Source: Sternotherus odoratus
Taxonomy: Eukaryota; Chordata; Testudines; Kinosternidae
Direction of reading: 5' to 3'
Assembly: GCA_032164245.1 (NCBI GenBank)
Contig: JAVMKO010000003.1
Span: forward strand, 35,897,390-35,961,389
DNA: 64,000 nt
In this document: piece after piece, positions 1 through 13,339 of the stretch
Numbering within the stretch: the first letter of the stretch is position 1
How the letters are laid out: each line of letters begins with the position of its first letter
The notes under the pieces: model-generated
What the model saw: only the letters and a program-made list of their open reading frames with translations
Databases searched by the model: none
What the model was told of the DNA's origin: nothing
Made by a program: the position numbers and the translations under genes

Positions 1-3000
1 AAGTCAGTGACTCAGCAGAGACTAGTAGAACTAGCGATGAATGCACCAGTTTGTTCAAATGTCTTCTTAAGTTTTGATTTCTTTATATAAAAGCCAAAAA
101 ACCCAAACCGTTCTTAGAGCTCCACACAGAATGTATTAGTAGGGCCAATGGACTTGAATCATTACTCAAAGGTCACATTGTTCAGAATCTGACCCTTTAT
201 GCTGAAAGACAGTGAGGCAGAGGGCAGCTTTACATGGGCAAAAACATGAGCCATGGTCATTGTGATGAAAAGTGAAGAGAAATGTCTAAACGCAGAAGTT
301 GGGCAACAAGCCCTCTAGCATTTGAACTGGAAAATGAATAATTAACAGAGGACAAGAAAGCACAAGTCCCATATAATAATTCTTATATAATTTAGTAAAT
401 CAAAATGTAACCCAGGGGTACCTGAGCTGCTTTGTGGCTGAGGTGAGCTAAGAGGTAGTCCAGAGCACTAGTCAAGTGCATGGGTTGTTGGGTAGCCAGG
501 AGGACAATGGGTATTAAAGGCAGTCAAGGGTAATGGTCAGAATTCTCAAAGAGGTCAGTAGCTGGAAGATCCCATCCAAGGGTCTGGGTCAATGGGTTAG
601 GGAGGAAAGGTTGAGCAGGGCAATCTAGGCAATAACTAGCAGGCAATGGTCTGTTGCTCAGACAGTTTCCTCTTCCCATTAAGGTCTTGATATAGTCCAA
701 TGAGAATTGCTGGACAGTCAGCAATCAGGTGCCTAGGGAGTGGCTACTGTGGATATGGAAGCCTCTAGCACTAAGGCTGTTGGTCAGGAACAATCATTCA
801 GTGTGCCACCATGACAGAGAGGCTAAGGATGTCATCTCAGGGCCCAGGTTCAATAGCAGCTGTGCTTTGTGATGACAATCTCGTAATGGAGTGATCTAGA
901 AGGAATGGAATAACGGGGAAATGAATTGTCTTCTCAACAATACAATGAGAGAAGGAAGAGAGTCAGAATTACAGTAATCCTATTCTTCTTTTCTAGCATA
1001 TGTAGAGACTGTGTCATTGTATTAGTTGGATAGTTCTGGGAGGGGGGTTACCTTAACAGTGCAAACAGTGTTTCCCTGTCTGATTAGAAAAACAAGAATT
1101 ATAATAATTTTAGATTCTCAGTCCCTTTTTGGCTGCTACTATGTCCAGAGGGGCATAAAAGGGCTTATAATAGGGCTTGGCCTGACCCAGGCACCTTCCT
1201 GTAGCTGACCGCAGCATGACTGGCAGATCCTGCATCAGTTTACAATACATGCCCCAGCACCAGCTGAGTTGCCCAACTTCTCCACCGCAGATCAGAGAAA
1301 TGATCACTTCCCGACCACACCTGGGAAAGGAATGTTGTTCCTCTGGGGCCAAGTCAAGCCCTGCTTCCAGGCATAATTCATTAGTATTGGTACACCCTTC
1401 ATCAGCTCTCTCAAAGTCAGAGCAGTCTCAACCCTCCTAAAGTATGACAGGTTAAAATGCAGTCGTTCTTCATTCCCACTCCACTGACTGACGGTCAACA
1501 ACCCCTCCGTTCCACAGTTCCTGGGCCCCTCTTCAAGGGTCCCATTCCCCAGGTGATCTACTGAGAACTAACAGTGCCTCTTCTTCAGTTCTTGGGCTCC
1601 TCTTTTAGGGCCTCCACACTTCTAGAGATTTCTCAATGTTTCTTTACATAAGGCCCTGTGTATAAACCTCCTCCTTGGCAGGATTCCCTGGCTCTGGACA
1701 GTTCTCTACAGGAGCTCTCATAAGCTCTCTGTGCCAGCGCTCTTCACCACCAGCTCTCAGATGCTGATCTCTTGAGTCTCAGGCAACTCTGGCCAAGCTA
1801 CCTGCTGCTCCCTCCTACTCCCCTTCTCAATGCTGCCAGGATCCTCTATCAGGCCTGTTGGGAGGTAACTAACCAATTACTTATGAACAGGACCTGTTCC
1901 TTCTTAAAGGGACCAGTCAGCCTAGGACACAGCTGGAAACACTTTGGATCTGGCCAGGGAGGATTTCCCAGCAGGCACAGGAGAAGGCAGCCATAAAGAC
2001 TCCCTTGCAAGTCAGTGACAGGATGGCAACATGTAGCACTGCAACTCTTAGGCGGCTAGGTAGAGGCTGCCATAATGTGCAGGTCCCAAAGGCTGTATCC
2101 ATGATGCCAGGAGTGCAGAACAGCCTGGGAAGGGCTCAGGGTAGGGTTGGAGAGGTGGTCCTTTGGAGACACTGCACAGATTCTCACCTAGACCTTTATT
2201 CTGTATTGGCCTTTCTAGGGTTAAGGATTTAAGTAGCACTGAATACTGATGTATATGCAAGCTGCTTTACCATGGGAAAGAAACAAGCCAGGTTGGATTC
2301 TACAGGCAAAAGGTGCTAGATGGCACGAACACCTGTGAACTTCCAACAAACACCGAGCACAGAGACAACTGTGTAACATGTGATGTAAAAAAGTGATGAT
2401 AGCTGTAATCAAGGGAATTAGGCATTCCTGATCTTATCAAACAAGAGCTAATAGGTATACAAGCATCCAGGCCCCCCTGACAAGGTAGTGGTTATGATTA
2501 CTCAAATTCAGTGTTCCAACTCGCATGAGTAGTCTGGCCTATTAAACTGTGTTTCCAAGACAAGATGATCAAATGGGAACTCTCTGGACACCCTTTTCTC
2601 ACATGAGAATCATATTATCCAACCTTTCAACATGCCACAAGAACTTGGATAAATATCTTCCCATCCTAATTTTGCTTTGTGAACTGATCTCCCCCTGTCC
2701 CCAGCACCTCCTTCTTTTCAGTACATGAGATATGCAAATCTTTTCTGTACTGAATGGTTTGATAAGAAACTGTACAAAGTGTACCTAATGGGTAGAGTTG
2801 GTGTTATTTATTATTTACACAGTACCATGATAGTGCTGTACAGTGGGTATTACACATAATTTATAATCTCCATCTTAATTAATTTATTTATTAGACACTT
2901 GTTGAGATCCTTTGGGAGCCATTAGGCTTACCTACATGTGAAAATTAATCTGGAATAAGGTAGGATGTGAATTTCAAAGTATGAATGATCTCTGATTAAC

Positions 3001-3576
3001 TTCATGTGTGGATGCTGTTATTCTAGAAGTATATACACACATGGAGTTAAACAGGATTATCTATTCTGGATTAACTATCTCATAGACATACCTTAAGGCG
3101 GTTGCAATGCTACCAATCTGGCTTTAGATGTCTTACTCCGTCAGAAACAGTGATCTGTTAAGTTCAGACAGCATGAGCAGTCTCCTTTTGCTAGAACCTG
3201 CCTGACCTTAATGAAAAAGCAAAAGAGAGGAAACTGAAATGTCAGCTCCCGCTGCATTGGCAGGTTCAATGCATCAGCTCAAGTTACAGTATCTGTGACC
3301 TCATGGAAAACTGAACAGTCTCATTATAGCAAACTATAATTCACTGACTGAACTCTCATATGCCCAGTATGCATGGACCAATGTAAAAACTTCAGGATAG
3401 CAGCTGGCCCAGATACTCCATTAGCTGTGCTACCCTCAGCAACATGCTTCAGTACATGTCTTTAGCCTTTCATATACAACACTGCACAGTTGGTTAGTTG
3501 TTCTTAATACCATGTTAAAGAAAGATGATGAATTCGAATGCAACCTCCATATTCTACATGAACAAAGTATACTTTG
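1..3576. other. No gene recognised; possible old repeat at about 420-2240
   Basis: Open frames here are short and overlap on both strands without any family signature. The part at roughly 420-2240 is less AT-rich than its flanks and reads like an old LTR or other repeat (CTTAAAGGGACCAGTCA near 1905 resembles LTR promoter-proximal sequence), but I cannot define ends. From 2250 to 3576 I see only AT-rich unique-looking sequence. Confidence 0.4.
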
Positions 3577-3638
3577 TCCTGCCTTAGCGCAGGGGGCTAG
3601 ACTTGATGACTTCTCGAGCCTGACATATCTATGATTCT
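3577..3638 (+). repeat. CR1 LINE 3' tail
   Basis: CTTAGCGCAGGGGGCTAGAC, followed by TTGATGAC and ending CTATGATTCT, is the conserved 3' end of sauropsid CR1 elements. It is severely 5'-truncated and in plus orientation. Confidence 0.85.
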
Positions 3639-4117
3639 CCCTTAAACTGGAAGAATACCTATAGCTGTGTCATTTACTATGTGTCGTGATAACAGTCAGA
3701 GATTTTCTGATGGGGTATTCTGGCTACATTCAAAAAGCTGTAACATTTTAAACATTCTTAGCCCAACGGATCTTTGGACAGGTGTGGCTGAAGAGGCGGA
3801 TAGATAAATTAATACTTCATTGTACTAGGTGCAAAGAAGCCATAGCATGATTATGGCAAAACCCACTTCCATGTTAACTGTAATTTTATTAGCTAGCACA
3901 GCCTCAGCCAGGCAGAAAGCAGGCATGCTGTACACTTACTGACATATGGCATTGACATGATCTCCTGCAGTCCGAGTTGTTCTGGGTATCTGACTTACAT
4001 GTGAAGAATGAAAAATTCCCTAAATTACTCAAAAGAAACATAAATGGCCGAAGAATGTTTTGTCACTTTGTTTTGGGGTATCCCTCTTCATTGTGCTGTC
4101 ATCAAAGTTCTGTTGAC

Positions 4118-4240
4118 TAGGGTGACCAGATGTCCCGATTTTATAGTGCCAGTCCTGATATTTGGGGCTTTGTCTTATATAGGCGTCTCTCACTCCCCAC
4201 TCCCATACCAATTTTTAACCCTTGCTGTCTGGTCATCCTA
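4118..4240. mobile_element. 123 bp hAT-like non-autonomous element
   Basis: It begins TAGGGTGACCAGATGTCCCG and ends CTGGTCATCCTA, which are inverted ends. The same left end opens the 1,737 bp element at 47820. Flanks share only GTTGA (left CTGTTGAC, right GTTGATAC), consistent with an aged 8 bp duplication. It has no coding capacity. Confidence 0.75.
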
Positions 4241-4454
4241 GTTGATACTAACAATTCTTTCAATTCACGAGCCATACACTGCACTGAATGGGAACTTGTA
4301 CTCTGCTCTGTTTCAGCAGTACATGATCAAGTACATGATAGACTCTTGCTTTGCATGCAGTATCGTGAAACTTATTTCTTGACTCACATGTCCAATACAG
4401 TCAGATCATAGCTGCAATATGGCCCAAACCTGTTTTTGACACTGCCTTTTCCTT

Positions 4455-4730
4455 AGGGTATGGCTACACTGCCCCCCCCCCCAAGTGTTTGTAACTTTAT
4501 TTAGATAACACAAATGGGCTAACTTGGGATAAAATAGCAGAGAAGATGCAGCAACTTGGCTTTTAACTCAGGTTAGCAGCTCAAACTTAAGTCTATAGAG
4601 CAGCCTTGGGTTGAACTTGAGCTGCTAGCCCAAGTTAAAAGCTGAGTTGCCTTGTTTTCACTGATATTTTTTAACCTCTGTTAGCTGATCCAAGTTAGGA
4701 ACACCTTTTTTTCCCCAGCACACATACCCT
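4455..4730. mobile_element. Hairpin DNA element with AGGGTATGG / CATACCCT ends
   Basis: The terminal AGGGTATGGCTACACT is mirrored by CACATACCCT at the right end. The interior holds a long imperfect inverted repeat (about 4548-4655: GCAACTTGGCTTTTAACTC ... AGTTAAAAGCTGAGTTGC). This is typical of a MITE or foldback element. It carries a C-run after the left end and no open frame. No target duplication could be read. Confidence 0.6.
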
Positions 4731-7700
4731 TGAGAGAGCCTGCACCAAGCTAGGCTGTCAATTCCACTCTGCCCTCTAGTGATTAATATTGGTAATTATT
4801 TAGTAGAACAAAGTGAAGAAAAGATCACATACACATAGCACAAGTAATATTCCACTTGAAATAATGAAGGTCAAACTCTGCACTACTAAAAAACAAAAAG
4901 GATAATTTAACCACTGAATGTAGAACAAAGCTGAAATTAATATAAAACCACACTGGGGCTGGGGAAAAGTCATTTTTACTGGAGAAAGCAGTGTACGCTC
5001 CCCTCAATAGCAAAGGATTTATGCTTCCAACTGCCATTAACCTAAATTGAGAAAAATCTGCTGTTCAATTTGGAATTAAGTTAATAAAACCAGCATTCTG
5101 TTTATAGCTGAGTAGAGGCACTGCAGTTATGCCTCACAAGATATTTTCATTATGTGCCCCTGTTCACAGGCATTTTGATTTTTGAAAAAAGAATTGGTGA
5201 CACTTTCATATGCAGCAAAAAGGTGGTAGTGGATGGTTTGATTTTGATTTAGGAAGTTGGTAAAATTCTGTTATGCCATTTTTAAATTATCCGAGCATGA
5301 GTCTGTCCACTTTGAGAGATGCATTTTCTTGCAGAAGTAGTTTTGACATGATGAAATTTGGTTTAGAAATAAGCAAGCTATGGATATTTGAAAAATGCCT
5401 CTTGCATATGGACAGCATGTGACTTTTATCCTAATTTGTTTAGGAAGGCCCCCGGATCCATATAGCTGGCATGTCATGCAGAATGAGTGCTACCTCTCAG
5501 GATGGTTTTGTTTGACAGATCCATCTCTTACTTTCCCTGCACACCAGCTAATCATCTTCCCATTTTAATCTGCTCTCCCCCCTCCCATGTATGTTTGAAG
5601 GTGTGATCATGTTCAATTAAAATTTTGCATGCCCTAGTGTGTAAGATGCAGTTTACATTGGATCTCTCAACACATTTTAACCCACTGATCATTAGCACTC
5701 AATGTTTTATCCTGGTAATCAGAGGAATAATTTGGGGCCAAAATCTGGAGGTAAAAGTATGAGCTGTCCCAACATGCATTCACAGTTTCTCTCACTACTT
5801 TTCCCACAAGTCTTTTTGCCCTCCTCACAAAGAGCACCTGGATTTATTTGGAATTTACATTTAGAACACAAGGAAAGAGCGTGTGTCACATGCTGCAAAA
5901 CTCACCTGTTTCCTCACCTCACCTGTTTCCCGAGTATATACATAAGGGCCCGCACACAAGCTGTCATGCAAATGGAAACATTTACATTACCCTGTTATGG
6001 CTATCATTGCATGAGATAGACTTACCCCCATAAGAGAATTCCATTTTATGGTAACCACCCTTTACAAAAAATATGCAGTCAAATCACCCGATAATATTTT
6101 AGTTTTTTAAAAAATAGCAGAATATAAAATTAACTTAATTGACCTGTTTTAATGTCTATTTTTTCTTCTCCCCACTCTTTCCTCCTTTAAATTGTACTAT
6201 TGTGTATATCTTAATTCATATTTTAAGCATCTTTTCTTTTTTTCATGTCATATTTTAAATACTTTGCCTATTTCTCCCTTTCTGGTCAAGTTAATCTCTC
6301 CTTTCTTTTCAAGGAATTTTCCTTTTTTACATTCGGCTGCCCTTTCCCATCAAATCTACAAATTCTCTTTCACGTTCCCCTCTGTTCCCCTCCTCATTTT
6401 CACACTCCTCAAGCTTCTGTTTCCCACCCCACCACTTTCGAACAACAACTGCTATCAAATATGACAGCCATCCCACCTGAACTAGTGCAAAGCAGCCCTA
6501 AGGTGGACACAAGGGCAAACATGACACCAGTTCAGAGAGCGGTATGGGAAAACTCAGCTGGTACTGAAACAATAAGTAAACTAATCAGTAGCGTACCACT
6601 GACTGACAAGATATGGAAAATGGGTTGGAACGGGACGTGATTGCTGTTCTTCACTTCTGGAAAGATCCCCTCAATTCTGACCCCATTCTGTTCTTTAAAG
6701 GTCAATAACCGTGGAGCAGGTGCGGGAAATGCACTCAAACCCCACCTCTCTTTTGCAGGGAAGAGACAGAACAGAGACAGGCAAAATGGGGAGTAGAGCA
6801 ATTAAAGATCAGCATTTTGTGGATGTGGGTGGAATCTTGACAAAATGTGAAAGTACGCAGCTATTTGCACCAATACTTTCACTCATATTATATACGGATT
6901 CCCCTCTCTATATGTAGATTTTCCTCAGTGACACAGATAAATAAATACTTCTTGTTTAATACAATTCAATACCAATTGTGCAAAAAAATGAAAAACAATT
7001 TTATTTAATGGTTTCAAATTATGTTGGGTGAAATTCAGACCCCATTGACTTCAATGGGGCCATCGTTTTACCAAACGGTATATAAAGTAAGTCAGTAAGA
7101 TAATACTTATTGATTAAATGCTGCCCAGAAGTTATGGCTGCATCTTTTTTTTTGACGTCTATTGCTTGCATGAAAGCTGCAAGACTGAGAGGCCCAAAGA
7201 TTCAAGTCCAAAATCAATCCACAGCTACAGTAAGGCCTAGGCAGTGACTGTGTAATTGCCTTCTCACACTGCTTTACTAATATCAGGATTGAGGCATGCT
7301 TTCGGGTGATAGTGTAGTTCAGCATCTCTGCCTTGGCCTCCTTGGTGATGCTGCCAATGGTGGCAATGTATAGCATGGTGCTTTTTTTGTAATAGTCCTT
7401 GCTCCATTAGTAACCAAGCACACTCCTTTCCTGTGTGCTGGGCCACCAAGTAGCCACCAGCTATCAGCTGGTTACAACACCTGTCTCTACCAGCCTGGGC
7501 CAACCGCAGATAACATTTTCAATGGATTTCTCCCAGAATGAAAATCTTAGTGATCATATATAGTGTTTGATGAATCTTCAATTAATGTTTGACAAATATT
7601 AATGTTTACAGTGGATTCTGTATATGATTTATACAATGTTTTTATTCATTAAAACTTGTTTCCTTGCTTTCACATTTGGCAGATCTTTTGGGGAAACAGT

Positions 7701-8714
7701 TTTGGCTCTACCAGCATGTCTTCACTCACTTGTAGAAAAGATGTAAGTAATTGAGTCTTCTCAGCTCTCCCTCAGCCCTCCCCCCCACCCTTAAATTCAA
7801 AGGAAATTAAATGCAGACAAAACATATAAACCAGAACATACATGTCAACAGAAGACAATATGGAGAAATATTTCAAAATCACAGTCTATTCATATCACTT
7901 ATTGCTGGATACAGGATAAATGATGATTCAGTTTAAACAAGACACTGCATGAACTGTACTCCACAGATCATCCTAAACAGGATACTAGGATCATGAAAAA
8001 GCATAAGGAAAATATTTTCCTCAGAATTTTTTTTACAAAAATGTACCAGATTAATTGGGACTACCCAGTAGAAAATAAGTATACTGTATACAGCTAGATT
8101 CCATGTATTTAGTAACAGTGGATGGGATATTTTTGAAAGGTAGTACTATGTACACTATAATCCTTTTGTATATACTTTTGCAATCACAGTCATGGCCAAC
8201 CCTAAGAATGTAGTTTATGGCAAACTTTATTTATGTGTTTTGCATCACCACTCTCACTGCCTTTAGTAGGAGTTCTGAGTAAAAACTGCAGAGTTTGTCC
8301 CTCTGTTACTTTGAAAGAAAATATTTTTTTATTGTTGTTGCAGTTTTACTCTCTTGCAGAAATATGCATATACCTATTGTTTGCGATCTACATGTGTATT
8401 ATTCAGTGTGTGCAGATGTGCATACTAAATACACAAATATTCACTTGGTATATATACACCTATCACACACAGTCACAGGTTTTTAACTTTCCATTTAATA
8501 AATTTTCTGTTTAAAGAAGTCTAAAAGTAGTATTGCCAGTGCACACAGAAAAAGGATTAACTTTTTTTTCATATCTTTCTAAAGAAACAGATACTTATTT
8601 ATACTCCTAATTACAAAAATATCTCTATTAAAAATCTCACAATCTCAATTTTCCTACTCTAACTCTTAAAGTCTCAGTTACAAATAAGCTCATACTATTC
8701 TCCTTCTCTTTTAA
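4731..8714. other. AT-rich intergenic DNA, no gene recognised
   Basis: I see a 40-base palindromic-repeat arm (7025-7063, CCCCATTGACTTCAATGGGG). On the minus strand, two overlapping open frames at 7107-7503 show no family I recognise. The rest is AT-rich with no splice-flanked conserved frame. Confidence 0.5.
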
Positions 8715-10461
8715 TCTATCTATATATATAAAAGTCAAGTGGTGTATGTATGTATGTATGTATGACAGCGAACTCCTCCCGCACCGTTTGAGCCAGAGAC
8801 TTGAAATTTGGTACAGTTAGGGGTCTTGGGGTCTAGATGGTCGTAAGGGTCGAAAAATTTTCGGATCTCACCTCTGACCCCCCCCAGGGGTGAAAGTCTT
8901 TCAGGGCCAATCACATCAGCTGGGCGGTTAGGTGGTGATGATGTCATAATACCCCCTTCAACAGACACTGCACTCACTCAGCTCACTGCCCCTCCCTCCT
9001 CCAACGGAACCCCGGAGATCCCTCAGTTCTCTGCCCCTCCCCCCTCCCAATGGAACCCCGGAATCCATCAGCCCTGTGCCCCCCCCCCACCTGCGAAGGT
9101 CCCCGGAATCCCTCAGCTCTGGCCTCCCCCCCCCGCCTGCGACGGATCCGAGTTGGGTTTGGTGGGACGGTAAGTGAGGTGGGGGTGTCGGGTTCAGTTG
9201 GGGGGTGAGGTGGGGGTGTTGGGTTTGCTTGGGGGCCTCAGGTGGGGGTGTCGGGTTCTGTCAGGGGAGTAAGTGAGCCGGGGGGTGTCGGGGTTGGTCT
9301 GGGGGGGTGGGAAGGTGTCTGGGTGGGTGAGGGGTGAGGTGTGGGTGTTGGGTTTGGTCTGGGGGGGGAAGGTGTTGGGGTGGGTGCCCAGACCAAACCC
9401 GACCCCCCCCCCGGCTCACTTACCCCCCCACCAAACCCGACACCGCCACCTCACCCCCCCCACCAACCGCAACACTCCCTGACCAACCCCAACACCCACA
9501 CCTCACCCCTCACCCACCCCGACACCTTCCCACACCCCCAGACCAAACCCAACACCCCCTGGCTCACTTACCCCCCCGACCGAACCCAACACCCCCACCT
9601 AACCCCCCCACCAATCGCAACACCCCCAGACCAAACCCGACACTCCCCGGCTCACTTACCCCCCCGACCGAACCCGACACCCCCACCTCACCCCCCCAAG
9701 CAAACCCGACAACCCCACCTCACCCACCCACCAACCGCAACACCCCCTGACCAACCCCAACACCCACACCTCACCCCTCACCCACCCTGACACCTTCCCA
9801 CACCCCCAGACCAAACCCGACACCCCCTGGCTCACTTACCCCGTGACCGAACCCGACACCCTCACCTCACCACCCCAAGCAAACCCGACACCCCCTGACC
9901 AACCCCAACACCCACATCTCACCCCTCACCCACCCCGACAACTTCCCACCCCCCCAGACCAAACCCGACACCCCCCAGCTCACTTACCCCCCGACCGAAC
10001 CCGACACCCCCACCTCACCCCCCCACCAATAGCAACACCCCCAGACCAAACCCGACACCCCCCGGCTCACTTACCCCCGACCGAACCCGACACCCCTACC
10101 TCATCCCCCCAAGCAAACCCGACACCCCCACCTCACCCCCCCACCAACCGCAACACCCCCTGACCAACCTCAACACCTACACCTCACCCCTCACCCACCC
10201 CGACAACTTCCCACCCCCCCAGACCAAACCCGACACCCCCCCGGCTCACGGTGCACTGTGTAGCACACAGATTATTAAATACACTGTTCGGTCGGGGGGT
10301 TAGGTGGGGGTGTTGTGTTTGGTTGGGGGGGGTCAGTGGGGGTGTCGGGTTTGGTCGGGGGGTAAGTGAGCCGGGGGGTGTTGGGGTTGGTCAGGGGGTG
10401 TCAGCTGTCTGTCCCCTCCCCACCTCCGACTGACCCGAGCAGCGCCGGGCACTTTTGCTAG
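8715..10461 (+). mobile_element. Non-autonomous Helitron, 1,747 bp
   Basis: Its 5' end is TCTATCTATATATATAAAAG, preceded by host A, and its 3' end is CTAG, followed by host T: the A/T insertion rule of Helitrons. Just before the 3' end, 10434-10449 forms a stem CCCG-A-GC / GC-CGGG with an AGC loop, the classic Helitron terminator hairpin. The 5' part (8760-8990) carries GCGAACTCCTCCCGCACC and TTGAAATTTGGTACAGTTAG, common in Helitron leaders. No Rep-helicase frame exists; the centre is a C/G-rich minisatellite. Confidence 0.88.
9153..10400. repeat. G-rich/C-rich minisatellite inside the Helitron, with orientation switches
   Basis: From 9153 to about 9388 the plus strand is G-rich (units like GGTGGGGGTGTCGGGTT). 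From about 9389 to 10249 it is the complement, C-rich (units like CCAAACCCGACACCCCC and GGCTCACTTACCCCCC). From 10284 to 10400 it is G-rich again. The same unit is therefore present in both orientations. The proline/threonine-rich frames across it are composition artefacts. Runs of G suggest G-quadruplex potential. Confidence 0.85.
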
Positions 10462-11088
10462 TAAATTATATTTAAATTAATTCATAATATCAGTCCAGTT
10501 TTTATAGTATAAAAGATCCTCACTTAATACCTTTGTCAATTTTTGCTAGTGAAAGATGGACCTGTTGCATTGCAGTCCAGTAGGTAGATGGTAACTTATC
10601 AATGATAGTATAGTAGAAATTACACTGACCAGACCAGACTAGAGTATGCAGCAGTCAGATCATGATCCCAGTGATGGCAAAACTTCTGTTGACTTTGGTG
10701 GAAAAAGAATTTAGCCCTGGACCTGCAGCTATTTAAAAGTTTCATTTTAACAGTTTAACTTTCTTACAGATTGAGAACGAGTAAGTTTGAACTTTATCAT
10801 CCAACTCTCACAGACTAGTCTTTCCATCATAACACTTTACTCAGCCTTAAGATGATGCACATGCTGAAGTCCTCTGTTGAATTAGGGTTTCAGTGCTTTT
10901 ATCAATACTTGCCATTGCTTAAAAATCCAACTGTGGTATCTCAATCCAGTAAGGGATAAATTTCCACTGGTAGTAAACGAGAAAATAGAAAACTCTGAAG
11001 TCCAGAGGCACCAAACCCTCCAGAAGTATTTTAGTTGTAAAGCACCATGCACTGTGTATAATAATCAATGGCAAAGTTTCCAATGACT
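10462..11088. other. Spacer, no gene
   Basis: AT-rich sequence with a weak copy of the short palindromic repeat family at about 10657-10718 (CAGTGATGGCAAAACTTC ... TTTAGCCCTGG). Nothing else is recognised. Confidence 0.5.
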
Positions 11089-11800
11089 CTAGGGGCATGG
11101 TTAGACTGGCGCTTTGCACCACCAAAACCCTCCTTTAGCGCTATAATTTTCCTACCGAACACACTTCAAAGGGAGATTTAGCGCAATGACTCCCCTTTTA
11201 CAGCGCAAGTGTTAAACCTCCTTTTCGAGAGGGATAAGCCTTTTTGCGCTAACGTTGTAGCACAAGGGTGGGAATGTGGACACCCATCGGATCTCTTGCA
11301 TGCCTCCAAGCCATGGAAAGCTATCAGCAACCCATTGAGGGCCATCAGCAAGCCATTAAAGACAATGAACTTGCCATGTAAGGCAAATGATGTGAGGTCT
11401 TGTTTTTATAAAGGCGGAAGTAGCTTTGCAGTTTCTCTCTAACAAATAACACAGCAAATAACCAGTGAAAATGCTTGCAGACGGAGCTGTGTGTCTGAAA
11501 TAGACAGCCTGTCAGTTTTCGCTAAGGAAAAGTAACTGACAGCCAGATCTCATCTCCCTGTGAACAACTTCCCAGTTCCCCCTCGCCCCCCTCCTTTGCA
11601 AAACACGTTGCACCCAGCTGAATGCTGGGATACCTGCCCTATCCCGCAACTGCTACTGCCGGCAGAAGCACCACAAATGTAGCCATTATTTTGCGCTACA
11701 AAGTTTCAATTTGTACAGTCTCTAGTGGGATACCAATTGCGCTACATTGGGAAGCGCTACAAATAAACACGCTACAATCTTCAGTCTAGCCATACCCTAG
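11089..11800. mobile_element. 0.7 kb terminal-inverted-repeat DNA transposon, non-autonomous
   Basis: The left end CTAGGGGCATGGTTAGACTG and the right end CAGTCTAGCCATACCCTAG are inverted copies with few mismatches. Sub-terminal GCGCTA/TAGCGC words repeat at both ends (for example 11130-11220 and 11690-11770). The interior has no transposase. The ends resemble those of the elements at 4455 and 34938. Confidence 0.75.
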
Positions 11801-12951
11801 GATTTTCCCTGGAGTTCTTCTGAAATTTAGATTTTTTTTATTTCTAATGCATTGCTAATATGTCTCATGTGAAATGTATACTCCAGATGGCTTTGCCATC
11901 CTCTGCTAGGCATGGTGGATATTATAAATGAGTGCAAGTTACAAAACAAAACTGGCCAAAAAAATCTGTTGGAAAAGAAATGAAAAAGGTAGGACAGGAT
12001 TGGCACCTATTGTTTTACAATACAATTTAATCCAATGTTGAATTTACAGTTAAATTTGAATGAATGTTCCAGTTATCTGGTATGAAATATAGAACTAACA
12101 AGGGGTTTAAAAACAAAAAATTTGAAGCATAATCATAAATTAACCATATAGGAACATTTGAGTTTCATGTGAAATTCAGTGTTCACAATAAGAATAAATT
12201 ATGTTTTTTCTGTATGTTAACTGTTGAAATTAATGTATAAGTAAACAATGAAAAAATTATTAACATGTTACTATAGACTTCCTACTAACATCCACCATGT
12301 TACACATTTTTATATTTTTAGTAATATAATGATCACATTAAATTTGTATAACTTTTCTCTACTGAAATGTATGTTCCCTTGTAATTATCTCATTGCACCC
12401 TGAAAGTATTTATATTTAATTCATGTATTTCTTTAAGCAGTAGGTATAACAATTATGAAATGGGCAACTGTTAAGCACAAATAAGTAAAACTTCTTCAGA
12501 ATTTACAACTAGCAATTAGATAGCCAAGGCAATGAATAGTTTAATTTTCATTGTATTGTGTCCCCATTCTGATCAATTGAAAGATATTGCCATTTATTCC
12601 CCACAACTCAACATCTTTTGGTCACTGGTGAATGAATCAGTTTTATTTAACTCTAATTCTCAGTGACAATATCTTCATACTAGTCTTTTACATTGCAACC
12701 TTATCATATGATCTGAAGCTTTCATCCAAGTTATCTGATACCGCATACATTTATTTTTATTCCCTTGAGATCTTCCAAGGACAGTACTATGGACAATGCC
12801 ACACTTTCAAGTGAGCACCATTGGTTTATCTACAGTCTTTTACCTTAATTCCTCTCCCCCTTCTCCCAAAACTCATTTCAGAACTTTTCCTCTTTCAGGA
12901 TATGAACTCTTTTCTGTGACCAGCATCAACTTGTTTCTTTGAATTAGTCAG

Positions 12952-13070
12952 TGGGCCTTGATCCTACAAACACATACACACATGAATAACTTTATAGGCA
13001 TAGCCCTGTTGAATTCAAGAGATTACTCACGTGCACAGAATTCTCACTGGGTTGCAGAATTTGGTCCTAA
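12952..13070. repeat. Palindromic MITE-like repeat
   Basis: TTGATCCTACAAACACATAC at the left and GGTTGCAGAATTTGGTCC at the right are diverged inverted arms (consensus GATCCTGCAAACAC). It is a common short foldback repeat type in sauropsid DNA. Confidence 0.5.
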
Positions 13071-13339
13071 AGGCTCAATACTCCAGTCCTGACTAAGGCA
13101 AAACTACCTCCTGGAGTCAGTGAGGGTTTTGCCAGAGCTAGGATTGCAAAATTAGGCTATTAATTAATCTTGTCTTCAAAATGACTTAAAGGACTTTCCT
13201 ATTCAGCAGTTTTAATTTTTAACTTCATTTTCCCCATACCAAACGCCATTTTAAAATCTCAATTTAGGACACTTTTTGATATCTTATTGTAGATACCAAA
13301 TTAGCCCACTTCTCTCTGTGCTTGACTAGAAGTTGGACT

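Noticed and set aside
9273..10163. Several 70-150 codon Pro/Thr-rich open frames
   Set aside because: They lie wholly inside the Helitron minisatellite and follow its repeat unit in all frames; no gene signals.
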